Shown: positions 52,951 through 61,075 of the stretch, piece by piece | How positions within the stretch are numbered: position 1 is the first letter of the stretch | How the letters are laid out: each line of letters starts with the position of its first letter | Source: AC-32 sp963813435 | GTDB lineage: Bacteria; Actinomycetota; Thermoleophilia; Gaiellales; Gaiellaceae | Length of the DNA stretch: 64,000 bases | Direction: 5' to 3' | Assembly: GCA_963813435.1 (NCBI GenBank) | Contig: CAWEYY010000003.1 | Coordinates: forward strand, 1,178,001 to 1,242,000 | Program-made: the position numbers and the translations under genes | The notes under the pieces: model-generated | Told to the model about the DNA's origin: nothing | Seen by the model: the letters and a program-made list of their open reading frames with translations, nothing else | The model's database searches: none

Positions 52951-55646
52951 CCGCGATGGTCGACTTCACGCTCGACGGCACGCGCGTTAGCGCACCAGAG
53001 GGCGAGTTGCTCGTCCACGCAGCCGCGCGGCACGGGGTCTTCATCCCGACGCTCTGCCACGACGACAAGCTCGAGCCGTACGGGGGCTGCCGGATGTGCG
53101 TGGTCGGCGTCGAGGGCGCGCCGAGGCCGATGCCCGCCTGCGCCACCCGAGTCACCGAGGGGATGGTCGTCTCCACGAACTCCGACGTCCCGCAGTTCCG
53201 CAAGACGCTGACGGAGATGCTCCTCGCCGAGCACCTGAACGCGAGCCCGGGCGGCCGGCCGAACGAGCTCCACGATCTCGCGGGCGAGCTCGACGCCGAG
53301 GCACCGTTCGTGCTCCCGGACGCCAAGCGCGAGGGCTACGAGGACCGCAACCGCCTTATGGGCTACGACCCGGACGCCTGCATCCTCTGCAACCGCTGCG
53401 TGCGCTACACGCAGGAGGTTATGCAGTGCTCGGCGCTCACGCTCGAGGGCCGTGGCCCGACGGCGCGCGTCGTGCCGACGCACGGCCACTCGTGGCTCGA
53501 CACCGAGTGCGAGCTCTGCGGCGGCTGCCTCTCGACGTGCCCGACCGGCGCGATCTACGAGAAGTTCCTCGAGGGCGAGCCGGCGGGCCACGAGGCGGGC
53601 CTCGACAAGGTCAAGACGACGTGCACGTTCTGCGGCGTCGGCTGCCAGATCGACATCAACGTCGACCCCGAGACGAAGCGGATCGTGAAGATCACCTCCG
53701 ATCCGAGCTACGTCTCGAACGAAGGCAACCTCTGCGTCAAGGGTCGCTTCGCCTTCAACTTCGTCCACCATCCGGACCGTCTGACAGAGCCGCTCATCCG
53801 CGGCGAGGACGGCGAGCTGCACCCGGCGACCTGGGAAGAGGCGCTGGCGGCTGCGGCCAAGGGCCTGAAGGAGGTGAAGGAGCGGCACGGCCCGCAGACA
53901 GTCGGCATCCTCGCCTCGGCGAGGCTGACGATGGAGGAGAACTTCCTCCTCCAGAAGCTTGCCCGCACGGCGCTCGGCACGCACTCGGTTCACTCCTGCG
54001 AGGCCACCTGACACGCGCCGACTCTTTACGGCCTGGTCAGGTCGTTAGGCAGAGGAGCAACTACCAACTCGATCCCGGAGATCGACAATGACCGTTTCCT
54101 GCTCGTGATCGGGTCGAACACGACCGAGGCGCACCCGGTGCTGGCGCTGCGGATGAAGAAGGCCGTGCGAAACGGCGCAACCCTCGTCGTCGCCGACCCG
54201 CGCAAGATCTGGCTGACGAAGATCGCGAAGCGGCACCTGCAGCTGCGGCCGGGAACGGACGTATGGCTGCTGAACGCGATGATGCACGTCATCCTCGAAG
54301 AGGGGCTCCAGGACGAGGAGTACATCCGCGAGCACACTGAGGACTTCGACGCCGTCGCGGAGGTCGTCTCCCGCTACACGCCCGAGGACGCCGAGCAGGT
54401 GACAGGCGTGCCGGCCGAGGCGATCCGAGCAACCGCCCGCGAGTATGCGTCCGAGCGGCACGCGGCGATCTTCTACACGCTCGGGATCACCGAGCATGCG
54501 TCCGCGATCGACAACATCTGGTCGCTCTCCAACCTCGTGCTGATGACCGGCCACCTTGGCTACGAGTCGACGGGCCTGAACGCGCTGCGCGGGCAGAACA
54601 ACGTCCAGGGCCTGAACGACGCGGGCGCGAACCCGGCCTACTTCCCCGGCTACCAGGCGGTCGACGAGGACATGCGGCGCAAGTTCTCGGAGGCCTGGGG
54701 AGTCGAGATGCCCGAGACGCCCGGGTACCGCCTCGACCAGATGATGTCTGGCCTCCACGACGACCGGATCAAGGCTCTCTACCTCGTCGGCGAGAACCCG
54801 GCGCAGACCGAGCCGAACGCCCACCACGTCGAGCAGGGCCTCGACAGGCTCGAGTTCCTCGTCTCGCAGGACCTGTTCCTGAACGACACCAGCCGCAAGC
54901 ACGCGGACGTCGTGTTCCCGGCCTCGAGCTTCGCCGAGAAGGACGGCACGTTCACGAACACCGAGCGGCGGGTGAACCGCGTGCGCCGCGCGGTGCCGTG
55001 CCCCGGCCAGGCGCGCGAGGACTGGCGGATCGTGATCGACCTCGCACGGGAGCTCGGCGCGGACTGGCCTGAGTACGAGTCGGCCGAGAACGTCTGGAAC
55101 GAGTTCGCCGACCTCTCACCCAACTGGTTCGGGATCCGCTACGACCGGATCGAGGACGTCGGGCTGCAGTGGCCGTGCCTCGACCGCGACGACCCTGGCT
55201 CGATGTATCTCCACTCGCCGAGCCCCGCCCGGCCGAACGGCAAGGGCAAGTTCTTCCCGGTCGAGTACCACCCGCCGATCGAGCCGACCGACTCCGAGTA
55301 CCCGTTCGTGCTCTCGACCGGGCGCACGCTCTACCACTACAACTCGGGAACGATGACCATGCGCGAGGAGGGGGTCGTGCAGAAGCAGGAGGACCCGTTC
55401 GTCGAGATGAGCCCGGAGGACGCGGCGGCGCTCGGCGTCGCCGACGGCGACTGGGTGCGACTCGTCTCGCGCCGCGGCGACCTCGAGGCGCGCGCGGCGA
55501 TCGGCGACCGCGTCTACCCGGGGCTCGTCTGGATGGCGCTCCACTTCGCGCAGGCGAAGGTCAACTGGCTCACACACGACGTGGGCGACCCGCTGATCGG
55601 CACGCCCGAGTACAAGGTCTGCGCGGTGCGGATCGAGCGGGTGTGA
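52947..55646 (+). CDS. fdhA: Formate dehydrogenase catalytic subunit, selenoprotein (in-frame TGA)
   Basis: An automatic caller would split this gene at TGA 54009-54011, but the frame continues open to 55646. Read through, it gives an 899-residue FdhF/NAD-FDH subunit with Sec at residue 355, in CEAT-Sec-HAPT, the position of Sec140 in E. coli FdhF. The N terminus has a 2Fe-2S domain (C37, C48, C51, C65), then two 4Fe-4S motifs (CILCNRCVRY, CELCGGCLSTCP) and CTFCGVGCQI, followed by the molybdopterin domains (NALRGQNNVQGLND, YPFVLSTGRTLYHYN, GTPEYKVCAVR). Electrons pass to FdhB. GTG start in GTGA overlap. Confidence 0.93.
54009..54050 (+). promoter_or_regulatory. Sec UGA codon with bacterial SECIS-like hairpin
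   Basis: Immediately after the TGA, GGCCT (54030-54034) pairs with AGGTC (54039-54043) including one G-U, closing a GGTC tetraloop, 24-27 nt from the TGA. A weaker lower stem pairs GCC (54017-54019) with GGC (54048-54050), leaving an internal loop with unpaired T residues. E. coli fdhF SECIS also presents GGUC in its apical loop at a similar distance. This supports SelB-mediated recoding. Confidence 0.75.
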
Positions 55647-55737
55647 GCCGGCGCTTGCGACGGCGTTCTCAGGCCGCCCGGGCGTCTGCCCGGGCTGCCG
55701 TCCGCAATGACCAGTCGACACGTTGTCGGCAGGAGGG
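55647..55737 (+). repeat. Two-hairpin element, copy E, extending to the birA ribosome-binding site
   Basis: It starts directly after the fdhA TGA. Hairpin 1 is GCCG-(G)-CGC-TT-GCG-(A)-CGGC. Hairpin 2 pairs GGC.GCCCGGGC with GCCCGGGC.GCC around GTCT/TCT. A tail shared with copy D follows (CCGTCCGCAATGACC, then AGTCGACAC), and AGGAGG (55731-55736) sits 8 bp before the birA GTG. It may end the fdh operon and act as leader of birA. Confidence 0.65.
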
Positions 55738-55744
55738 TTACGCG

Positions 55745-56491
55745 GTGACCGCGGATTCGCTGGCGCCGGAGGTGGTCGAGCCGCTTTTGACGGGACGGTT
55801 CGGTCGGCCGTACGTCTACGAGGAGCGCTGCGAGTCGACCCAGGCTCTGGTCGACCGCTCGGGCCCCGAAGGCGCGGTGGCCGTGACCGACGAGCAGACC
55901 GGCGGCCGGGGGCGGCTCGGCCGGACGTGGGAGGCGCCGCCCGGGAGCTCGATCCTCTGCTCGGTCCTGCTGCGGCCCCCGCCCGGCCCGGAGATCGCCC
56001 AGCTCTCGCTGATCGGAGGCCTCGCAGTGGCCGAAGTCGTCGAGGAGACGCTCGATCTGGCGACGCAGATCAAGTGGCCGAACGACGTGATGCTCAACAG
56101 GCGCAAGGTCGCGGGCGTGCTCGCCGAGGGCCGCGACGGGGTGATCGTGCTTGGCATGGGCATCAACGTGAACCAGAAGCTCGAGGAGCTGCCCGAATCG
56201 CGCGTGGCTCCGGGGTCGCTGCGCACAGCCGACGGCGTGGTGCGCGAGCGAGCGCCGATCCTCGCGCTGCTGCTAGCGCGGCTCGAGCGCGAGTACGACC
56301 TCTGGCGCGAGGGCGGGATCGACGCGGTCTTCGACCGGCTCGGCGCGCGCGACTTCCTGCGCGGGCGGGCGGTCTCGGTGGACGGCGTCTCCGGGAACGC
56401 GGTCGGGATCACCCGCTCGGGCGAGCTCGCGATCGACGTCGACGGCGAGCGCCGCCTCGTCGAGGCGGGCGAGGTGACGTTTGCCCGCTAG
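55745..56491 (+). CDS. birA: Biotin--[acetyl-CoA-carboxylase] ligase
   Basis: The enzyme attaches biotin to carboxylase BCCP domains through biotinyl-AMP. The 248-residue protein has the biotin/ATP motif TGGRGRLGRTWEAPPGSS, the KWPNDV signature in QIKWPNDVMLNRRKVAGVLAE and VLGMGINVNQ. The N-terminal HTH of bifunctional BirA is absent, so it should not regulate transcription. GTG 55745 follows AGGAGG at the end of element E. Its stop overlaps the stop codon of the convergent S51 gene by 4 bp. Confidence 0.92.
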   Translation: MTADSLAPEVVEPLLTGRFGRPYVYEERCESTQALVDRSGPEGAVAVTDEQTGGRGRLGRTWEAPPGSSILCSVLLRPPPGPEIAQLSLIGGLAVAEVVEETLDLATQIKWPNDVMLNRRKVAGVLAEGRDGVIVLGMGINVNQKLEELPESRVAPGSLRTADGVVRERAPILALLLARLEREYDLWREGGIDAVFDRLGARDFLRGRAVSVDGVSGNAVGITRSGELAIDVDGERRLVEAGEVTFAR

Positions 56492-57174
56492 AGGACGCGA
56501 GGCTCGATCGGCTCTTCGCCGTCGGGCATGACGCGGTAGGCGCGCCCGGTCGGCCGGGCGGTGACGACCTCGGCCAGCTCGGTACCGTCGTAGCGCAGGG
56601 CAACCGTGTCGTCCGCGGCGATCCCGGGCGGAAAGCCCTCGGCCACGAGTTGCGTGTAGACCGGGCGCCGCTGGTCCTCCCCGTCGTAGTGCGGGCAGGC
56701 GCTCCCGGGGAGGAAGCCAAGGCCGTCGCGCATCCCTTCGAGCTGCGGGCCGAACGAGTCGGTCACCCCGGCCTCGTACCAGCAGATCATCCCCGCGCTC
56801 CAGCCTGCGAGCACGATGCCCGCCTCCCAGGCCTCGCGCAGGATCCGATCGAAGCCGTGCGCGCGCCAGATCGCGAGCGCATTGGCCGTGTTCCCGCCCG
56901 AGATGAAGATCAGGTCCTGGTCGAGCGTGTACTCGCGGAGCCCGGACGGCGGCCACGGGTGGAAGAGCAGGTGCGAGACGTCCGCCTGCCCGGAGAGCTG
57001 CGTGTAGGCCATGAGCGTCGCCTCGACGCTGTCGCCGGTCGCGGTCGGCACGAAGAGCACCCGCGGCCGCTCGCGGCCGGCCGCGCCGAGGAAGTAGTCC
57101 TGGAGCCGCCGGCGCTCGCCGTCGTCCCAGCTGAGGCCGCCCATGGCGACGATGGTTCGTCCGGTGTCAGACAC
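56488..57174 (-). CDS. S51 family serine peptidase (dipeptidase E-like)
   Basis: The 228-residue protein has the S51 class-I glutamine amidotransferase-like fold, with the nucleophile elbow VLAGWSAGMICWYE (Ser), FISGGNTANALAIWR and SACPHYDGE carrying the His/Asp region. Relatives cleave Asp-X dipeptides or cyanophycin. There is no signal peptide, so it should be cytoplasmic. GTG 57174 is the start and lies within the 11-bp palindrome GTGTCAGACAC. Confidence 0.87.
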   Translation of the reverse strand: MSDTGRTIVAMGGLSWDDGERRRLQDYFLGAAGRERPRVLFVPTATGDSVEATLMAYTQLSGQADVSHLLFHPWPPSGLREYTLDQDLIFISGGNTANALAIWRAHGFDRILREAWEAGIVLAGWSAGMICWYEAGVTDSFGPQLEGMRDGLGFLPGSACPHYDGEDQRRPVYTQLVAEGFPPGIAADDTVALRYDGTELAEVVTARPTGRAYRVMPDGEEPIEPRVL

Positions 57175-57251
57175 GCGAACGAAAGTGTGCCTCGCTCTCC
57201 ACGATCCCGCTGCCGGTAAGGCTTCGAGCGATTTTCGCGGTGCCAGACACC
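57164..57251. promoter_or_regulatory. Paired GGTGYCAGACAC dyads between S51 peptidase and LysE
   Basis: GTGTCAGACAC (57164-57174) is a perfect palindrome containing the S51 GTG start, and GGTGCCAGACACC (57239-57251) is a near-identical dyad 25 bp before the LysE ATG. Both lie in the shared divergent promoter region and could be binding sites for one regulator. Confidence 0.4.
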
Positions 57252-57275
57252 GACACAGATGTGTAACGTCGGCGC

Positions 57276-57911
57276 ATGATCGATCCCTCGCGACTCGCCG
57301 TCTTCGTGGGAGCCGCGCTGCTGCTGCTCGTCGTCCCTGGTCCGGCCGTCCTCTACGTTGTGACCCAGAGCGTCTCGCACGGGCGGCGGGCCGGGATCGT
57401 CGCCGTCGCGGGGATCACGACCGGGACGCTCGTCCACATCCTGGCGGCGACGATCGGCCTCTCCGCGCTGCTCGCGTCCTCGGCGCTCGCGTTCGACGCG
57501 GTCAAGTACCTGGGCGCCGCGTACCTGATCGTGATCGGGATCCGCCGCCTGCTCGGCCTCGAGCCCGAACTGGAGCCGCAGGCCCGGCCCTCGCGCGACC
57601 TCGGCCGCCTCTATCGCCAGGGGATCGTCGTCAACACGCTGAACCCGAAGACGGCGCTCTTCTTCCTCGCCTTCCTGCCACAGTTCGTCGACCCCGACGC
57701 TGGCGCGGCCTGGGCGCAGATCCTCGTGCTCGGCCTGCTCTTCGCGATGCTCGGCTTCCTGAGCGACAGCATGTGGGCGCTCGTCTCGGGCACGCTCGGC
57801 GAGCGCCTCCGCCTGAGCCCGAGCTTCCCGCGCGTGCAGCGCTACGTGTCGGGCTCGGTGTTCGTGGGCCTCGGCGCGGTCGCAGCCCTCACCGGCCGGG
57901 CCGAGCGTTAG
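57276..57911 (+). CDS. LysE/RhtB family amino-acid exporter
   Basis: The 211-residue protein has six hydrophobic helices and the LysE/RhtB pattern LLLVVPGPAVLYVVTQSVSHGRRAG near the start, plus VNTLNPKTALFFLAFLPQFVDP. It should export an amino acid or derivative. GGTGCCAGACACC lies just upstream. Its stop overlaps by 4 bp with that of the convergent membrane protein gene. Confidence 0.92.
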   Translation: MIDPSRLAVFVGAALLLLVVPGPAVLYVVTQSVSHGRRAGIVAVAGITTGTLVHILAATIGLSALLASSALAFDAVKYLGAAYLIVIGIRRLLGLEPELEPQARPSRDLGRLYRQGIVVNTLNPKTALFFLAFLPQFVDPDAGAAWAQILVLGLLFAMLGFLSDSMWALVSGTLGERLRLSPSFPRVQRYVSGSVFVGLGAVAALTGRAER

Positions 57912-58336
57912 ACCTCGAAGTCGAGCACGGCGGCGATCGCGAACATCAGCAGCGCGAAGCTGCCGTACACGAACGACCGGCTGAAGGCCGCCTCGCGCTC
58001 GCTGCGCTGCTGCCAGTATTGCCAGTACCCCCGCGGCTCGCGCGTCCCCATCCCGCCCGGTAACGCCGCTGCCCCGAGGAGCGCCGCGGCGACAAAGAAC
58101 GCCAGCGGGATAACCCGCGAGGCCGAACCTCCGCGGAGCCAGACGACTCCCAGAGCGATCAGCACGACTCCGCCGGCGAGCGCGGCTCCGATCGCGAGGA
58201 ACCGGAGCAGGCCGTGGAGGATCAGGCCACGGCGCGTGGCAGGCAGAAGCTTTCGCTGGCGCTTCCGCCGAGGCCTCCTCTCCGCCTCGGGAGTGACGAC
58301 CGCCCAGTCCTCCTGCGCCTTGAGCTCACCGCTCAT
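57908..58336 (-). CDS. Small membrane protein of unknown function
   Basis: The 142-residue protein has a basic cytoplasmic N terminus (ERRPRRKRQRKLLPATRRG) and three membrane helices (near residues 45-70, 77-95 and 120-140), separated by a Trp/Tyr-rich loop (RGYWQYWQQRSEREAAF). I recognise no family. ATG 58336 is the first start after the divergent riboswitch region; a longer form is possible. Confidence 0.7.
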   Translation of the reverse strand: MSGELKAQEDWAVVTPEAERRPRRKRQRKLLPATRRGLILHGLLRFLAIGAALAGGVVLIALGVVWLRGGSASRVIPLAFFVAAALLGAAALPGGMGTREPRGYWQYWQQRSEREAAFSRSFVYGSFALLMFAIAAVLDFEV

Positions 58337-58384
58337 CGGCGTGAGTCTCGATCGCCGCCTGCCCTCCGTCACAACGCTACGATG

Positions 58385-58462
58385 ACACTTCCGGGGTGCC
58401 GCTTCTAGAGCGGCTGAGATCACACCCGACGAACCTGATCCGGGTAATTCCGGCGGAGGGAG
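58385..58462 (+). promoter_or_regulatory. TPP riboswitch (THI element)
   Basis: The conserved core is intact: CCGGGGTGCC, then CGGCTGAGATCACACCC, GAACCTGATCCGGGTAAT and TCCGGCGGAGGGAGG. The GGAGGGAGG at the 3' end is also the ribosome-binding site of the next gene (ATG 58466), so TPP binding would block initiation. It controls import of a thiamine precursor. Confidence 0.95.
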
Positions 58463-58465
58463 GCG

Positions 58466-59836
58466 ATGGACGACCGGACACCGAGCTGGGGCATCGAGCC
58501 GGTGCCTGAGCGCCTGCGCGTGCTCGGGTTCGTCGACCTCTTCCTGCTCTGGAGCAGCCTCTCCGTAAGCCTGCTGGTGATCGTCGCGGGCGCCGTGCTC
58601 GTCGACGGCGACTTCGGGCTCGGCCTCTCGCTCCGGTCGGCGCTCGTCGCGATCGTCGCCGCGGCGCTCGTGGGAAACCTGCTACTCGGGATCGCCGGCG
58701 CGATCGGCGCGGACGCGCGCGTGCCGGGGATGGTCGTTCTCCGCGCGCCGCTCGGACAGCGCGGCTCGTACCTGCCGACCTTCCTCAACGTCGTCCAGAA
58801 CCTCGGCTGGTCGATCTTCGAGCTGCTGATCATCGCGACGGCGGCGGCCGCACTCTCCGACCGGGTGCTCGGCTTCCACGCGCGCTGGCTCTGGACGCTG
58901 CTCTTCGGCGGGATCTCGGTCGTGCTCGCGCTGCTCGGGCCGATCGGGTTCGTGCGCCGCTACGTCCGCAAGTTCGCGATCTGGGTCGTGCTCGCCTCGC
59001 TCCTCTACCTGACCTGGTGGGTGCTCGACCGCTCGAGCCTGGGCGAGTTCTGGCACGGGCATGGACACGGCGGCTCAGCGTGGGCCGGGTTCGACCTCGT
59101 CCTCGCGAGCATCATCTCGTGGACGCCGCTCGCCGCCGACTACACGCGCTTCGGCCGCAACCGGCGCAGCGCGTTCTGGGGCACAGGCGTCGGCTACTTC
59201 GTCCCCACGATCTGGATGTTCGGGCTCGGCGCCCTCCTGCTCCTCTCGCGGAACATCAGCGACGCGGCCGCGATCCCCGCAGCGGTAGCGACGGGCGGCG
59301 TCCTCAGCGTGATCGCCCTCCTCGCGCTGACCGTCGACGAGACGGATGAGGCGTTCGCGGACATCTACTCGACGGCCGTCTCGATCCAGAACATCTTCCC
59401 GGGCCTCCCACAGCGGCTCCTGATCGCGGTCGTCGCTGCGACGGCGACCGCGGGCGCGCTAGTGCTCGACCTCCAGAACTACCAGACGTTCCTGTTCCTG
59501 CTCGGCTCGTTCTTCGTGCCGCTGCTCGGAGTCCTGATCGCCGACTGGCTGCTCGCCGGCCTGCACTACGACCGGCGCGCGATCTTCGAGGGCCCGCCGG
59601 TTCGGATCGCCCAGATCGTGGCGTGGCTCACCGGGTTCGCCGTCTACCAGTGGCTGCTCCCGCAGGGACCGAGCTGGTGGCTCGACCTGATCCACCACAC
59701 GAAGGGGCCGGTCGACTTCAGCGCCTCGCTCCCGAGCTTCGCCACCGCGTTCCTCCTGGCCCTGCTCGCTGGGTCGATAGTCTCGGCGCGTGCCGGGGAT
59801 CGCCGTAGTCGGGAACCTCTCGCGCGATCTCGTTGA
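58466..59836 (+). CDS. cytX: NCS1-family transporter, HMP/thiamine-precursor importer (CytX-like)
   Basis: The 456-residue protein has about 12 membrane helices of the nucleobase:cation symporter-1 family. TP(S)WGIEPVPERLRVLGFVDLFLLWSS at the start is the CytX/CodB N-terminal pattern; GADARVPGMVVLRAPLGQRGSYLP and SWTPLAADYTRFGRN are the helix 1-2 and helix 6-7 signatures. Placement behind a TPP riboswitch indicates hydroxymethylpyrimidine uptake rather than cytosine. The 3' end overlaps the kinase gene by 47 bp. Confidence 0.9.
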   Translation: MDDRTPSWGIEPVPERLRVLGFVDLFLLWSSLSVSLLVIVAGAVLVDGDFGLGLSLRSALVAIVAAALVGNLLLGIAGAIGADARVPGMVVLRAPLGQRGSYLPTFLNVVQNLGWSIFELLIIATAAAALSDRVLGFHARWLWTLLFGGISVVLALLGPIGFVRRYVRKFAIWVVLASLLYLTWWVLDRSSLGEFWHGHGHGGSAWAGFDLVLASIISWTPLAADYTRFGRNRRSAFWGTGVGYFVPTIWMFGLGALLLLSRNISDAAAIPAAVATGGVLSVIALLALTVDETDEAFADIYSTAVSIQNIFPGLPQRLLIAVVAATATAGALVLDLQNYQTFLFLLGSFFVPLLGVLIADWLLAGLHYDRRAIFEGPPVRIAQIVAWLTGFAVYQWLLPQGPSWWLDLIHHTKGPVDFSASLPSFATAFLLALLAGSIVSARAGDRRSREPLARSR

Positions 59837-60587
59837 CGGACAGCCGCCCCGGCCGGGCGGCCCTCCGTACTGGGCGGCGCGCGCGCTGAGAGCCCTGGGC
59901 GCGCGGGCGCTCGTGGTCGCGAAGTGCGCCGACGCCGATCGAAAGCTGTTCTCCTCCGCGCTCGTCGCGCTCGGCCTCCCCGTGCTCTGGCGACCGGGCG
60001 AAGCGACCGCGACGTACTCGTTCCACTACGAGGGCGACCACCGCGTGATGGAGGTGTTGGAGATCGGCGACCCGTGGACCGCCGAGGACGTGCAGGGGCT
60101 CGCCGGCGCGCGCTGGGTGCACGCGGGCGCGCTCGCGCGGTCGGACTTCCCCGCCGAGACGATGGCCGAGCTCGCTCGCGGCCGGCGCGTGTCGCTGGAC
60201 GGACAGGGACTCGTCCGCCCGGCGCGGACCGGCCCGCTCGAGCTCGACGCCGACTTCGACCCGGAGGTCCTGCGGCACGTCACGATCCTCAAGCTCGCCG
60301 AGGAGGAGGCGGAGGCGCTGCTCGACGGCGAGCCGACCGAGCAGGCGCTGCGCGAGCTCGGCGTTCCCGAGGTGCTCGTCACGTTCGGCTCGCTCGGCTC
60401 GCTGGTGCTCGCGAACGGGAGGCTCGAGCGCGTGGAGGCGCGGGCGATCGAGGGCGACCCGACCGGAGCGGGCGACGCGTTCTCCGCCGCCTACCTCGTC
60501 TCACGCTCGACCGGACACGCGCCCGTCGCCGCGGCGCGCCAGGCGAGCGCGCTCGTCGCCGGGATGCTGAGCGGGCGGCTCCGGTGA
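59790..60587 (+). CDS. PfkB-family carbohydrate/nucleoside kinase
   Basis: The 265-residue protein shows the PfkB signature 2, GDPTGAGDAFSAAYLVSRSTG, with catalytic Asp, and an N-terminal VVGNLSRDLVDG with a GG-Pro segment for substrate binding. It differs from ThiD, so a role as HMP kinase is not supported by sequence alone, but its overlap with cytX suggests a linked substrate. GTG 59790 overlaps the transporter's C-terminal codons. The next gene starts within its stop (GTGA). Confidence 0.85.
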   Translation: MPGIAVVGNLSRDLVDGQPPRPGGPPYWAARALRALGARALVVAKCADADRKLFSSALVALGLPVLWRPGEATATYSFHYEGDHRVMEVLEIGDPWTAEDVQGLAGARWVHAGALARSDFPAETMAELARGRRVSLDGQGLVRPARTGPLELDADFDPEVLRHVTILKLAEEEAEALLDGEPTEQALRELGVPEVLVTFGSLGSLVLANGRLERVEARAIEGDPTGAGDAFSAAYLVSRSTGHAPVAAARQASALVAGMLSGRLR

Positions 60588-60973
60588 GAGCGCTCGTCCG
60601 GACGGCCGAAGCTGTCTACGAGGTCGAGCTCGAGGACGAGGTCGTGCTCGGGCCCGTCGACGTCGAGGTGGAGCCGGAGACCCTCGCGCTCCCGCTGCCA
60701 CGGGTCGTCGCCGCGGCGGCGAACGGGTCGACCGTGATCGCAGTCGTCGACCGGCGCCCGCCCCTCGCGCTCTCGAACGACGCGGGCCAGACCTGGCGCG
60801 AAGCAGGCGGCGGCCTTCCTCCGGGATTCGCGATCGCGATCGCCGACGACGATCCCGACTACGTGCTCTACGCGGCCCGGAACCGCCTCTACCTGTCCAC
60901 CGACGGCGGCGTTTTCTGGCGCTCGCTCGCCCCCGAGCTACCCGCGATCGAGGCTGTCGCGCTCGATCCATAG
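60584..60973 (+). CDS. Small protein with two Asp-box (BNR) repeats
   Basis: The 129-residue protein has two Asp-box motifs, SNDAGQTW and STDGGVFW (S-x-D-x-G-x-x-W), typical of BNR/sialidase propellers, 40-45 residues apart. Only about two blades are present, far fewer than in a full propeller, so it may be a fragment or may form a complex. No signal peptide is visible. It is coupled to the PfkB gene by GTGA overlap. Confidence 0.75.
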   Translation: MRALVRTAEAVYEVELEDEVVLGPVDVEVEPETLALPLPRVVAAAANGSTVIAVVDRRPPLALSNDAGQTWREAGGGLPPGFAIAIADDDPDYVLYAARNRLYLSTDGGVFWRSLAPELPAIEAVALDP

Positions 60974-60988
60974 CGTCGCGCGAATCCC

Positions 60989-61007
60989 AAGTAACAGTCT
61001 GTTACTT
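60989..61007. repeat. AT-rich palindrome, copy 1
   Basis: AAGTAACAGTCTGTTACTT is a perfect dyad around a central T. It shares the 17-mer AGTAACAGTCTGTTACT with a second copy 68 bp further on. Its base composition is much lower in G+C than the surroundings. Confidence 0.7.
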
Positions 61008-61056
61008 GCCCGGGTCGAGGCGCTCGGTTCGCGCGGCTTCCAGCGGCCGAGGAACC

Positions 61057-61075
61057 TAGTAACAGTCTGTTACTA
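61057..61075. repeat. AT-rich palindrome, copy 2
   Basis: TAGTAACAGTCTGTTACTA is a perfect dyad with the same core 17-mer as copy 1. Its right end contains the stop codon (61073-61075) of the PhzF gene on the minus strand. The pair fills a convergent gap, so a promoter operator is unlikely; folding as RNA gives an 8-pair stem with a GTC loop. Confidence 0.7.

Noticed and set aside
54105..55646. Separate second formate dehydrogenase gene starting at GTG 54105
   Set aside because: It is in the same frame as 52947-54008, the 93 bp between encode conserved FDH sequence, and the break is a single TGA at the Sec position; one selenoprotein explains both parts.
59790..60587. ThiD (HMP-P kinase) assignment for the PfkB kinase behind the TPP riboswitch
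   Set aside because: ThiD signature motifs are absent; only the general PfkB signature is seen.
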